Made by a program: the position numbers and the translations under genes | Assembly (NCBI RefSeq): GCF_029867415.1 | Contig: NC_081183.1 | Coordinates: 113,435,061 to 113,499,060 of the forward strand | Direction of reading: 5' to 3' | DNA: 64,000 bases | Source of the DNA: Vicia villosa | Taxonomy: Eukaryota > Streptophyta > Magnoliopsida > Fabales > Fabaceae | Shown: piece by piece, positions 24,701 to 34,312 of the stretch | Position numbering within the stretch: the first letter of the stretch is position 1 | How the letters are laid out: every line of letters starts with the position of its first letter | The notes under the pieces: generated by a model | Seen by the model: the letters and a program-made list of their open reading frames with translations, nothing else | Told to the model about the DNA's origin: nothing | The model's database searches: none

Positions 24701-25606
24701 GGCAACTGCTTGTTGGCCAACGTTAGTCGTTTGACTTCGAGTTTCTAAATCTATCACTTGGTTTCGTTCAACTGGTGTTGGCCTAGGTGGCTGTATTGCG
24801 GTTCGAACTGGTTCTAGAATGGGTTCCCCTTCCTGATAGGTTGATTGGTTGTTTCTTTGCCTATTTTGTGGAACTCCTAAAAAATCCATCATTCGATTTA
24901 TTTGAGATGATATTTTCTGGAAAGTTTCCACATTATCCTGGTTAGTCCTGGCAATGTTTGTTGCTAATGGGTTCAAAATCGACCCCAATTCTTTAGCAAG
25001 GGTTCCTAACATATCATGGTTACTTGCATCCATTTCTTGTCGAAATGCTGTCTGACTATTTGTAGTGAAAGGGGGTATTTGGGCAGAGAAACCAGTATTT
25101 TGTGCGCTTCGACCTATCGAACTGACATTCGGCGAAAATACCGTCGGGTTAGTTGTAGTGTATGTAGGCCCTGGTCCTTGTAATCCTGTCATATATGAAT
25201 ATGGCATTCCATATGGATTGTTGGGTCTCCATCCTTCGAAAGTGGATGATGGTCTTGGGGAAAATAACTGACTTGCAGCGTTTGTCGAGAAAGGTGGTAT
25301 CTCGCTTGCGCTGATGAATGGAGGCGCGGTGGTCGAACTCGAAACTGGTATAGTCCCTGTCGTCCCTGTAGTATTTTCGGGCATCGCCTGGGAACTACAT
25401 ATAGGTTCAGATCCTGTCGAAACCGGTATAGCCTGCGCCTCTTGAGTAGAACTCGAAACATGTGTAGAACTTGCCGCTACTGTTCCTGACCCTTGTGGGG
25501 GGTCTTGATCTCCCCCTCCACTGGTCGCATTGACCATTTTCTTGTTGTACCTTCGTTTAGGAATCGGTTGTGCACTGTTGGTTAACTTACTGTTCCTAAG
25601 GTTCAT
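21800..25606 (-). pseudogene. Element T gag-protease, several nonsense codons
   Basis: ATG at 25606 opens a Ser/Thr/Pro-rich N-terminal region. A TGA at 24550-24548 precedes the gag core (24511 onward, with FVWFTMLPSSSIDAWAHLER) and a zinc-knuckle-like CKYHGFLGHKTSQC at about 23665-23625. A second Cys-rich region follows at about 23100-22880. A TAA at 22267-22265 separates it from the aspartic protease, whose active-site segment reads VLVDGGAAVNLMP (D-G-G in place of D-T/S-G) and is followed by another TAA at 22039-22037. The NLLLGREWIHG motif lies just before a final stop at 21802-21800. The reading frame is the same throughout, so these are point nonsense mutations. Between 21799 and 21517 lies further damaged linker. 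Confidence 0.85.
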
Positions 25607-25669
25607 ACAAGGTCTTGATATTTTCTAGACAAAACAAAACAATCAATTAATAACAATCTGTTTGACACT

Positions 25670-25687
25670 GTCCCACTGGGCGTGCCA
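25670..25687 (-). other. Primer binding site of element T
   Basis: The minus strand reads TGGCACGCCCAGTGGGAC, starting with TGG. It lies three bases inside the 25-bp terminal sequence (25691-25715). I did not identify the cognate tRNA. Confidence 0.65.
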
Positions 25688-25690
25688 ATT

Positions 25691-25715
25691 TGTTTACCGA
25701 AAATCACCGTAAACA
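25691..25715 (+). repeat. 25-bp terminal inverted repeat at the PBS end of element T
   Basis: This 25-mer, TGTTTACC...GTAAACA, is the reverse complement of 10987-11011 with two mismatches. It is itself framed by TGTTTAC and GTAAACA, so it can fold on itself. It abuts the target duplication CTGGT (25716-25720) on one side and the PBS on the other, where a full 5' LTR should be. Confidence 0.85.
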
Positions 25716-25720
25716 CTGGT

Positions 25721-27556
25721 CGAAAAGAGTATGCAATATACTCTCTTAGCAAAAAGTTTACCGACTGTGAAACAAGATACTCACTGCTCGAGAAAACTTG
25801 CTGTGCTTTGGCATGGGCTGCTCGCCGACTGAGACAGTATATGTTGAACCATACCACTTTGTTGATTTCTAGAATGGATCCTATCAAATACGTGTTCGAA
25901 AAACCCGCTCTCTCTAGACGAATAGCAAGATGGCAAATGATATTAACAGAATACGAAATCCAATATACAACACAGAAAGCAATCAAAGGAAGTGTAGTGG
26001 CAGATCATTTGGCCCAACAAGCTGTAGACGACTACCAATCGATGAGTTTTGAATTTCCAGATGAAGATGTTATGCTTGTTACTGATTATAAACAACCTGG
26101 TCCGGATGGAGGACCTGAACCTGGATCCCGATGGACTATGGTCTTCGATGGAGCTTCGAATGCACTTGGTAATGGTATTGGCGCTGTAATTATTTCTCCC
26201 GCAGGTGGACACACCCCGTTTACAGCAAGACTATGTTTCGACTGTACCAACAATATGGCTGAGTATGAAGCATGTATCTTGGGACTCAGAGCCGCTATTG
26301 ACTTAAGAATCAAGTTCTTGGAAGTATATGGGGATTCAGCCCTAGTAATCAGTCAGATCAGAGGAGAATGGGACACGAAGCATCCTAATCTCATGCCTTA
26401 TAAAGATTTGGTGCTATCTTTAATTTCATACTTCGAAGAAATTACTTTTGAACATATTCCCCGAGAAAAGAATTAGTTGGCAGACGCATTAGCTACTATG
26501 TCGTCCATGTTCAAGGTCAGATGGGACAACGAGGCTCCTATAGTTATTATTGAAAGATATGACGAACCAACATACTGTTACGAGATAGTTACTAACGAGG
26601 TCGAGGAAAAGCCATGGTTTCACGAAGTAAAAAGATACCTCGAGACTCAAGAGTACCCTGAAGGGGCGTCCATCAATGACAAGAAATTCTTAAGAAGGTT
26701 CGCATCCAAGTTCTTTCTGAGCAATGGAACCTTATACAAGCGTAATCATGATTCGACCTTGCTTCGTTGTGTGAACAAGAAGGAAGCAGAGGAGATCATG
26801 GAAGACATGCATGATGGTACTTTTGGAACCCATTCTAGTGGACACACTATGGCTAAAAAGATTCTGAGAGCAAGTTACTACTGGTCTACTATGGAAACTA
26901 ACTGTCACCAACATTCTAGAACTTGCCACAAATTCCAGATATACGCCGACAAAGTACATGTGCCTCCTGTTCCTTTAAATGTGCTGACCGCTCCTTGGCC
27001 TTTTGCAATGTGGGGCATTGATATGATCGGAGAAATTAAGCCTACCGCTTCCAATGGACACCGCTTCATCCTAGTTGCCATTGACTACTTCACCAAATGG
27101 GTAGAGGCTGCTTCATTTGCCTCCGTGACCAAGAATGTGCTGGCTCGATTCATTAAACACAATCTCATTTGTCGGTATGGCATCCCCGAAAGGATTATCA
27201 CTGATAATGGTACCAACTTGAATAACAAGATGATTACTGAGCTCTGCACACAGTTCAATATCAAGCATCACAATTCTTCTCCATATAGACCAAAGATGAA
27301 TGGCTCTGTGGAGGCCGCCAACAAAAATTTAAAGAAGATTGTACAGAAAATGACTGTGACCTACAAAGATTGGCATGAGATGTTACCATTTGCTCTTCAT
27401 GGTTACCGTACCTCCGCATGTACATCAACTGGGGCAACCCCGTTCTCACTAGTCTATGGTATGGAAGCTGTGTTACCGATCGAAGTTCAAATACCATCCT
27501 TGAGGATCATGAAAGAGGCCGAGTTAGACGAAGACGAATGGATTCAAACTCGACTG
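25721..27556 (+). pseudogene. Ogre-A RNase H, archaeal RNase H and integrase (continued), one nonsense codon
   Basis: The frame resumes from 10986 and encodes the rest of the retroviral RNase H (ETRYSLLEKTCCALAWAARR). A second, archaeal-type RNase H follows, with MVFDGASNALGNGIG at about 26138-26182, NNMAEYEACILGL, and YGDSALVISQ. Having both is a Tat/Ogre hallmark. A TAG at 26474-26476 interrupts the linker to integrase. Integrase shows the HHCC region (about 26820-26945), the catalytic Asp in GIDMIGEI (about 27010), the second Asp in ITDNGT (about 27200) and the Glu in NGSVEAANK (about 27310). The frame is cut at 27556 by a SIRE-type solo LTR and continues at 28401. Confidence 0.9.
27552..27556 (+). 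other. Target site duplication GACTG (left of SIRE solo LTR)
   Basis: GACTG at 27552-27556 is repeated at 28401-28405 directly after the solo LTR. Confidence 0.95.
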
Positions 27557-28400
27557 TGTTAGAACAAGATTTGTTCTGATCAATATTCTTAGTTTTGATG
27601 ATAACAATGTATATGAATTTTGTATGAGATAATGTGGTACTCTAATACTATGCAATTTCCATTTTAGGAATTATATAAAGAGTATGCACAAAATCAGCGC
27701 AAGAAGCACTGACTCAGAAGGTTCAGCATGCAACATCAGAAGATGGTCTGGCAAGACATCAGAAGATGGTCAAGCAGAATCAGAACATGGTCTATGGAAG
27801 CATCAGAAGGACTTGAGATCAGAAGAAGAAGCACTGAAGTTCTCATGGTATCACGCTCAGAAGCACTTCAAGGTCAGAAGACAAGAAGATGCTCTGCACC
27901 AAGCTGTTTGACTCTGATGATATTCAAACGTTGTCTACACAAACATCAGATCGGAAGCAAGTACAAGATGGCAGGCTACGCTGACTGACAAAAGGAACGT
28001 TAGTAGCTATTAAAGGCAACATCAGTAGACACAGCAAAAGCAAGGCTCGAGGTAGTTGACAAAAGAGTGAAACATTAAATGCAATGCTGTACGGAATACG
28101 CAAAGCATTAAATGCTCCCAACGGTCATCTTCTCAAACGCCTATAAATAGAAGTTCTGATGAGAAGCTGAATACAACACTTGCGCAAATATACAGAAACG
28201 CTGTCAAATTCAAAAAAACTCTCAAACTTCATCTTCAACCTCAGGTGAGGTAAATCACTCCAAGGGGGTGGACTGGAGTAGTTTTGTTAACAACGAACCA
28301 GGATAAAAATCATTGTGCAAATTGTTTTTATCTTGCAAGTTGTAAAGCTACACTTATTCAACCCCCCCCCCCCCCTTTCTAAGTGTTTTTCTATCCTTCA
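27557..28400 (+). mobile_element. SIRE/Maximus-type Ty1/copia solo LTR
   Basis: It starts TGTTAGAACAAG and ends CTATCCTTCA with a 5-bp duplication GACTG. It is clearly related to the LTR of the copia element at 58768-59985, sharing both ends and most of the body. At 844 bp it is about 370 bp shorter. It lacks the stretch after CTTCATCTTCA that in the longer copy holds three 64-bp repeats (59604-59790). A C14 run sits at 28362-28375 where the other copy has C7. A solo LTR normally arises by recombination between the two LTRs of a full element. Confidence 0.93.
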
Positions 28401-28711
28401 GACTGGATCAAATAAACCTGATTGACGAAAAGAGGCTTGCGGCAGTTTGTCATGGACAATTATATCAGAAGCGTATGATCAAGGCATTTAACAAAAGAGT
28501 CAAACAACAAGTTTACCAGACTGGTGACTTAGTTATAAAGAGGATTATTTTGCCACAAGGTGATCCTAGGGGCAAGTGGACGCCCACATATGAAGGACCA
28601 TTCGTAATCAAGAAAATATACTCTGGAGGAGCAATGATACTTACTACTATGGATGGCGAAGACTTTCCGCATCCTGTGAACGCTGACATAGTCAAAAAAT
28701 ACTACGCATAA
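28401..28711 (+). pseudogene. Ogre-A integrase C-terminus
   Basis: The integrase frame continues after the solo LTR through a Lys/Arg-rich stretch to GKWTPTYEGPFVIKKIYSGG (about 28572-28632). This is the GPY/F-type C-terminal module typical of Ty3/gypsy integrases. It ends with TAA at 28709-28711. No chromodomain is seen. Confidence 0.85.
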
Positions 28712-29628
28712 ATAAGACCCGCTAGGTCGACGTACCTAGGCAAAAGTAAGGGCATCCCGGCAAACCAAAAAGGTTTGGGCAAAAATTAGGGATATATATA
28801 AAAAAAATGTACACCCGTTAAGTTGAAAACCCGAAAGGGCGACTTGGGCAAAAAAGGGTATCCTGGTAGGCTGAAAACCTGAAAAGGCGGCCTAGGCAAA
28901 AGTTAAGGATTAAGCGTACGACTATGTCTCGTTCACATTATTCATCAGTCAGTTATACTTACAACATCAAGTTCGAAGGGCTCAGATCGATTCAATCATC
29001 TTTCTCCAACAAGCAAGGGATGAGATGCTCGAAGACATAATAGTAATAGCAGAATTGAAACTCAATAGGATTGTTCCCACATAGCTATTTTTGTTTCATT
29101 TTTACTTTTTTAAAAACACACAATATGTTCTTTATTTTGCCTATTCATGGCTTCTTAATACAAGTTATCTTCTCTATTTCAAGTTTTCCTTTCCTTTTTC
29201 GAATACGCAAACGTCCAATGATAATTTTGAATGAACATATGCATATGAACATGATTATCATTTATCTTTTCCTTCATAAAAATATCTATTAGTTCATTAG
29301 ATAGGAAAGGCAAAGAGACAATGTCTAAAGTAATCGAGAAGTCCTCCTTCAAAGTCAACAATCTGAAGGAATCCCCACAGAGTAGTCATTAAGAAGATAC
29401 CTTCAATACTCTCAAAAAAACATAGCTCCCCGACAGAGTTTACATCTTCAACATGGCCGTTCCCCGACACTTCGCTCTCCTCCAACACGGTTTATCAATA
29501 TCTCTTATCCCCAGTCTGGGTACGTCAAGACACTATTCACCCCAAGCAGAAATCATAAATCCCCAGCCGTATATCTTCCAGACGAGATAAAAACATCAGG
29601 GTCCCGATCAAGATACTTCATATGATAC
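28712..29628 (+). other. Ogre-A 3' untranslated region, first part
   Basis: This is non-coding. The first 200 bp hold imperfect repeats of a GGGCAAAA-containing unit of roughly 75 bp (about 28725-28915), each with a short inverted repeat around AACC...GAAA...GG. The rest is AT-rich without clear structure. GATAC at 29624-29628 is the target duplication of the Athila insertion, and the UTR resumes at 51367. Confidence 0.65.
29624..29628 (+). other. Target site duplication GATAC (left of Athila element)
   Basis: GATAC at 29624-29628 is repeated at 51362-51366 directly after the right LTR. Confidence 0.95.
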
Positions 29629-29937
29629 TGATCGCGACTTTACGTGTCTATTAATCTGATGACTGCAAGTGCACAGTCGTGTCGTGTAGTTTTAAAAGAT
29701 ATCGAATCCACAGGGACTATGAATCGATCTACCGTTATCTAAGGTTACTATGTAAAGCTAGGGCTACTGAAATTTTGATTGTTCCTAAGGGATAGTGATA
29801 GTGAGAAATAAAGAATATAATAAAAGACAGGTATCAGTATGTATTTCGTTTAACTTAAGGTAATCCGAAGGTCCATTGGCTTTTGCATAATTTAACTAAA
29901 AATCTTTACTAATTAAATTGATTAAAAATCCTCGTCT

Positions 29938-30325
29938 TAAACTTTCGCTCTGTTGATTCAAATTACTATCCTAATCCTAATGTACGCTTTCGCCATCCCA
30001 TTAGATTTTAGAAGAGCTTTCTGGAAACAACGTAATTAATAAAATGCCTATTTTATGAAGTTGTTATCTATTTAAATCTCCTAATCTCAAACTTTCGCTC
30101 TATTGACTCGGAACATGCTAATATCCCTAACGTACGCTTTCGCCATCCCGCTCGGGTGTAAAAACAATTTTTGAAAATAAATAAGTCCCAATTAGTTTTA
30201 ATACGCTTTCGCCATCCTTAAAACTAATGTCCTATGTCTACTATCTGGTTAAAGATCTCAAACTTTCGCTCTATTGATTTTAACCTTTGACCGTCTTAAC
30301 CCCTCAAACTTTCGCTCTGTTGGTT
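29938..30325 (-). repeat. Interspersed CTTTCGC motif array in the Athila LTR
   Basis: Two short motifs alternate within about 390 bp: CAAACTTTCGCTCT followed by GTTGA or ATTGA (four to five times) and ACGCTTTCGCCATCC (three times). The same array is in the right LTR at about 49918-50305. It lies downstream of the TATA box in the transcribed direction, so it would be in the R/U5 RNA. Confidence 0.75.
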
Positions 30326-30860
30326 TTAAGACTTACTAATTAAATTAGACATATAAACCAAAAATAAGTGATATTTAATAAAACATAATTAAGCCAATTT
30401 ATTTCGGATCCCTCGGTTAACTTACTCTACATACCGACACCTTAGTAATTTAGCCAGACATATTAATATGGTTAAACATGCATAAATAGATTCGGTTTAT
30501 AATAATAGGCATGTTAATAGGCATACAATATATCATGCAAATAAAATATAAATAAGGCGGTAAATATTAAACCTGAATTAAATAAATGGCAATTAAATCT
30601 TCAAGTATCGAACCTCCACCACAAGTTGGCTGGATCGTTCTTCGGAAGTTACACGGGCAGAAAATAAAACAAGGAAATAAAAACGATAAATCTAACGTAA
30701 GGCTAGATTTATAAAAAGTTCACAACAATTTCCGGTGTAGAAATCGTTGTGAGAAAATAAGTGTTTGAGTGAAAGCAGAATGGAAAATATGATTCGCGGT
30801 ACAATTTCGGCAGCACTTCGTTAGCAGGAAATCAGACACTTTGGACTGAAGTGACTGCTT

Positions 30861-30870
30861 CTATTTATAG
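30861..30870 (-). promoter_or_regulatory. TATA box in the left Athila LTR
   Basis: The minus strand reads CTATAAATAG preceded by CTTCCC. The equivalent in the functional 5' LTR is at 50841-50850. Confidence 0.6.
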
Positions 30871-30923
30871 GGGAAGCTTTGCAGTTGCTTTGCGTGAAAA
30901 GAGGAGATTCTGCAGACTGGCTT

Positions 30924-31065
30924 GGAGACGTGCGTCTCCGATTCTTCAGGGAGACTGGGTGCGTGACTTGAGACGTGCGTCTCAAGTGGAGAATCTTCAG
31001 GGAAATGGAGACGTGCGTCTCCCTTTTGCTGATGTGGCATAGGGACGTTGGAGACGTGCGTCTCC
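30924..31065. promoter_or_regulatory. Four GAGACG-TG-CGTCTC palindromes in the left Athila LTR
   Basis: Imperfect palindromes GGAGACGTGCGTCTCC lie at 30924-30939, 31007-31022 and 31050-31065. A variant with 9-bp arms (CTTGAGACG/CGTCTCAAG) lies at 30967-30986. Spacings are about 43, 40 and 43 bp. All lie within 200 bp upstream of the TATA box in the direction of element transcription, as expected of transcription-factor sites. Confidence 0.7.
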
Positions 31066-31381
31066 TCTTACTTGTGTGCATTGGGCTGCTTTCCTTCGTG
31101 GGCTGGATTGCTTCACTGGGTCATTGGGTCTCTTTCAGCACACTTGGGCCTTATTTGTACTCCCTTTTTACTTCAGCACCTATTCTTCGTCTTTTAGGCA
31201 TAGATATGGGTCGTTTTAGCTCCATTTCTTCTCTTTTTCGCAATTAGTCATAATATGAGTGTAAAACCTGAAACAAAGCAAAAACTCGCGTAATATCATA
31301 ATAAATCAATATAATAAACGGAAAATGCTATAAATATCTATGAATTTCAAGCTAAATATACGATATAAAATCGTGTTATCA

Positions 31382-31392
31382 AATTCCCCCAG
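31382..31392 (-). other. Polypurine tract of the Athila element
   Basis: The minus strand reads TCTGGGGGAATT immediately before the LTR start TGATAACACG. A similar TCTGGGGGAG occurs at about 32405-32414 just after gene 2. Confidence 0.8.
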
Positions 31393-32447
31393 ACTTGAAC
31401 CTTTGCTTGTCCTCAAGCAAAATAACAAGATAGAAATGGGAGGACAGCGAAATGAAACACGCTTCCACCACATCGTTCGGTCATACCCAGCTACATTGTG
31501 TTCTTGTTTAAAAATAATGTTGCAGATCCAAATAATAAACTTATAGTAGCGACACTAGACAACTCCCAGTATGCATACCAATCCGAATCATGCCATTATA
31601 GCTCGACCTTTTGACTCGTCATCATGTTTTACCCTTTTCATTCCCGCGCAATCACATTAAGCCCATTATCTTGACACGCACATAGCAGAGTAGTCGGTTA
31701 GTGACTATGATCCTTCTCATGGAGTTCTGGCACAATATGTGGTATACTCCTTAGCATTCACTTGTAGATTGTGGGGAATCGGACAATAGTCCTTCCTACC
31801 AAGCTCAGTACCAGATGACTTCTGAACCAATCAACAATGAGTTTTTAAATTCTTTGTATTTGAGATTTGCGACCGTTAGGTTAAATGATCTTGTGAGGAT
31901 CACCTTACTTAGTAGGCACATTTCTTATTATGGTTAAGCACATAATTATTATTATGAGGATCATACACTTATATTCATCGACTCTCTGCGTAGTTTGTAT
32001 CTAAGACGGTGCCGACTGCTAGAATAAACTACTAAGGGTTACTTCAAAAATTAAAGTCGATGGTTTCGGTATAATAGGTATTCAAATCGGTTACGCATAC
32101 TTGGGGGTTTTAGAGTGTTGGGACAATAAGGGTATTGACTTGAATCAATTTCTATGCGTTGAGCGTTTTGAGTAGCTTCGTATTTCTCAAACGTGCGGGG
32201 TTTGCGTTTATCGTTAAAGAGCAAAATTTTTGTTATGGCTCAAGAAAATGGAAGAAATTGAAATAACAACGGAATTATAAAGATAAGACTTGAAATTCCA
32301 CAAATATTCTTTATTGAATTAGAAAAAACATTACAAGGAAGGGAAATAGACTAGAAAGAAAGGAAATAAACTAAAAGGAAATAAAACTAAAGCAAGTAAT
32401 ACGACTCCCCCAGACTTAGATGATGCAATGTCCTCAGTGCATGAGAA
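31393..32447 (-). other. Athila 3' untranslated region
   Basis: No coding sequence is supported in this 1-kb stretch between gene 2 and the LTR. Its two edges carry similar minus-strand text: GAGGAC..., then AAGTCTGGGGGA, at about 32405-32440 and 31383-31425. This suggests a duplicated plus-strand primer region. Confidence 0.55.
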
Positions 32448-33809
32448 CTACTCCTCAGTGTTGCGGTTGCGTGAACTGCTTGCGCCTCTTGTACGAACAC
32501 GGCGACGTCTATCAGTAGGAGAGCCATTCACACGAATGTTAAGATCATGCAATTGTGTAGCAATTTCAGTGTATTGGCCTTCGTTCCTAATAGCATAGTC
32601 ACGGTGCTCCTGTTGCATCTCTCGAATAAGCCTCAGTGTTTCATTTTGATTTGTCTGCATAGCTTGAAATAGGTGGTCTTGTCGTTGAATTGCAGCATAC
32701 ATGGCTTCAAGAGTGATAGGCGGAGGGTTGTTTTGAGGAGGTTGGTTGACATCAGCTTGTCCTTGGTTGAGTTCTTCTTCATTTGCATCCACAGGTTCAT
32801 TAGGATGTTCAGGTTGGTTATCTTGAGGATTGTCTTCAATGAGCCTCCAACGCTGAACATAACGGATGTTGATTCTTTCGGGGCACGGAAGGATGACATA
32901 AGGAATCAGAACTTTGTTGACGACCAAAGTGTATCGGCCATCATGGCGGGGTGAAACCAAGTGGGAGTCACGGCAATAAGTGAGGTCGAGTGATTGAGCA
33001 GGTAGCATGAGATGAGAGAGTGAGAGGAGATCATCACCAAGGCCTAGAGCACATGCCAAGGTGGTAATAAGTCTGCCAAACAAAAATGGGTTTGTAGCGG
33101 GGGCGTTGACACAGCCTTGGATATGTTGGAGCATGAAAGGTGCGGCATTGAAGCGGATATTGTTAAACGCACAATAAAGGAAAAATAATTCATGATGATT
33201 TACCTTATGGTTGTTGGATCTCGCAAAAATAGTGTGCCCCAAAACACGTTGAAAATAACGTATAGCGGGGTTTTGAATGTGAGAAGCATGTAGAGCCCTC
33301 CAACCATTAGGGACTTCGCCAGTGAGATTAAACCACAGGTCGAAAGCATGTTGTTCCCATGAACGACCATTGAGTTCTTGAAAGATAGTGCGGAGAGCAT
33401 TTGGTGACGTATTAAAGTGCAAGTACGTAGCCACTACTTCTTAATCCAAAGTATATTCACGGTTGAACATCCGAAATTGGATGCTACCGGTTGAGAGCGG
33501 TTGATTAGAAGGAGTGTCGTAGTTGAAAGAACTCAGGAACTCTAAGACGAGCGGCTCATAAGTTGGTACGGGTTCGGTACAAAGATGGTGTAGGCTAGAT
33601 TTAGTGAGTAAACGGGTGACACCATCAATGAGGCCTAGAGTTTCTAGACATTCGGTGTTCACAAATTTAGTGGGAACAACCGAACGTTCATAGAAAGCGA
33701 GGTATTTGGTTCTTTGAGCATCATTGTCGTCTTCTCGAAAAATAATATTTGAAAGGTCGGGAGGTGGTCTCTCAGGACGCACACTACGGATGATTGAACG
33801 TGGAGGCAT
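32448..33809 (-). pseudogene. Second ATHILA ORF1-like gene (env position), one nonsense codon
   Basis: ATG at 33809 opens a protein of about 453 codons with a TAA at 33443-33441, and the frame is open on both sides. The core matches the ATHILA ORF1 family pattern: LEFLSSF, IQFRMF, then HIQNPAIRYFQRVLGHTIFARSN..HELFFLYCAF. The C-terminal third is an acidic linker, a coiled coil and a basic Arg-rich tail. No signal peptide or membrane segment is visible, so an envelope role is not supported by sequence. It resembles gene 1 (40714-42060) in layout and motifs at low identity. Its upstream region carries its own TATA-like sites and the GAGACG palindromes seen in the LTR. Confidence 0.75.
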
Positions 33810-33898
33810 GGTGAGTTTTGAAAATGGAAAATAGAAATGAGAGTAGAATGGTAGAAAATGGTATGAAGGTTGTGAAAAGTAAGAGTGGTGGTGGTGTG

Positions 33899-33907
33899 GT
33901 TTTATAG
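33899..33907 (-). promoter_or_regulatory. TATA box upstream of the second ATHILA ORF1-like gene
   Basis: The minus strand reads CACTATAAAACC about 90 bp before the ATG at 33809. Further upstream (34049-34066) the minus strand reads CTTCCCCTATTTATTCC, which resembles the LTR TATA context CTTCCCCTATAAATAG. Confidence 0.5.
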
Positions 33908-34166
33908 TGAGGTTTGAGAATGGTGTGGTTAATGGAGAATTAAAATGGATTAATGGTGGTGTTTGAAGTTTGAATGGAATAGAAGGTTAGGAAATGATGA
34001 AGAATTAAGAGGTGAATGATGGAGGATGAATGATGTTTATGGTGTTTAAATGGAATAAATAGGGGAAGAATGAGGAAGAATGAATTTTGAAATTCAAATT
34101 CAAAATTCAAGAGGGAATCAATATGGTCTTTATGCGTGGTCAAATGGTGCAGACTGCTGGCCTTGG

Positions 34167-34278
34167 GAGACGCGCGTCTCAGGCAGTCAGTCTGCTGGGG
34201 GACAGGGCATGGAGACGTGCGTCTCCTGTCCTTTGCATGCTGAGGTTTGGTCCCACATGAATGGAGACGTGCGTCTCC
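34167..34278. promoter_or_regulatory. Three GAGACG-type palindromes upstream of the second ATHILA ORF1-like gene
   Basis: GAGACGCGCGTCTC (perfect palindrome) lies at 34167-34180. GGAGACGTGCGTCTCC lies at 34211-34226 and 34263-34278. Spacings of 44-52 bp are close to those in the LTR cluster. They sit about 260-370 bp upstream of the TATA at 33899. Confidence 0.7.
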
Positions 34279-34307
34279 TAGCTCAGGTAAGTGGTTTTCC
34301 ACGCATG

Positions 34308-34312
34308 CAATG
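34308..34312 (+). other. Target site duplication CAATG (left of Ogre-type solo LTR)
   Basis: CAATG at 34308-34312 is repeated at 40417-40421 directly after the LTR. Confidence 0.93.

Larger units (their letters stand above)
10987..25715 (-). mobile_element. Element T: degenerate Tat-lineage Ty3/gypsy element with antisense genes, nested in Ogre-A
   Basis: The 14.7-kb insertion is bounded by the 5-bp duplication CTGGT. On the minus strand it reads PBS (25670-25687), gag, protease, RT, RNase H, archaeal-type RNase H and integrase (ending at 17892), then a long tail with plus-strand genes at 12391-16319 and 16867-17598, then a single 3' LTR near 10987-11946. Dual RNase H and extra antisense ORFs between pol and the 3' LTR are known for Tat-lineage elements such as Grande and Retand. 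Its outer ends are matching 25-bp inverted sequences (2 mismatches). At the 5' end only those 25 bp separate the target duplication from the PBS, so a normal 5' LTR is missing. Coding sequence is heavily damaged, more so than the Ogre-A host. Confidence 0.88.
29629..31381 (-). repeat. Athila 3' LTR (left copy)
   Basis: It starts TGATCGCGAC and ends GTGTTATCA on the plus strand (TG...CA), 1753 bp. It has a TATA box (minus, 30861-30870), four GAGACGTGCGTCTC palindromes at 30924-31065, and a regular series of motifs ACTTTCGCTCT(G/A)TTGA and TACGCTTTCGCCATCC at about 29940-30320. The 17 differences from the right copy are all substitutions. Confidence 0.95.

Noticed and set aside
27684..28121. 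ORFs within the SIRE solo LTR (and the counterparts at 58894-59501)
   Set aside because: They are LTR sequence with AGAAG-type simple composition and no domain. The frames are not kept between the two LTR copies.
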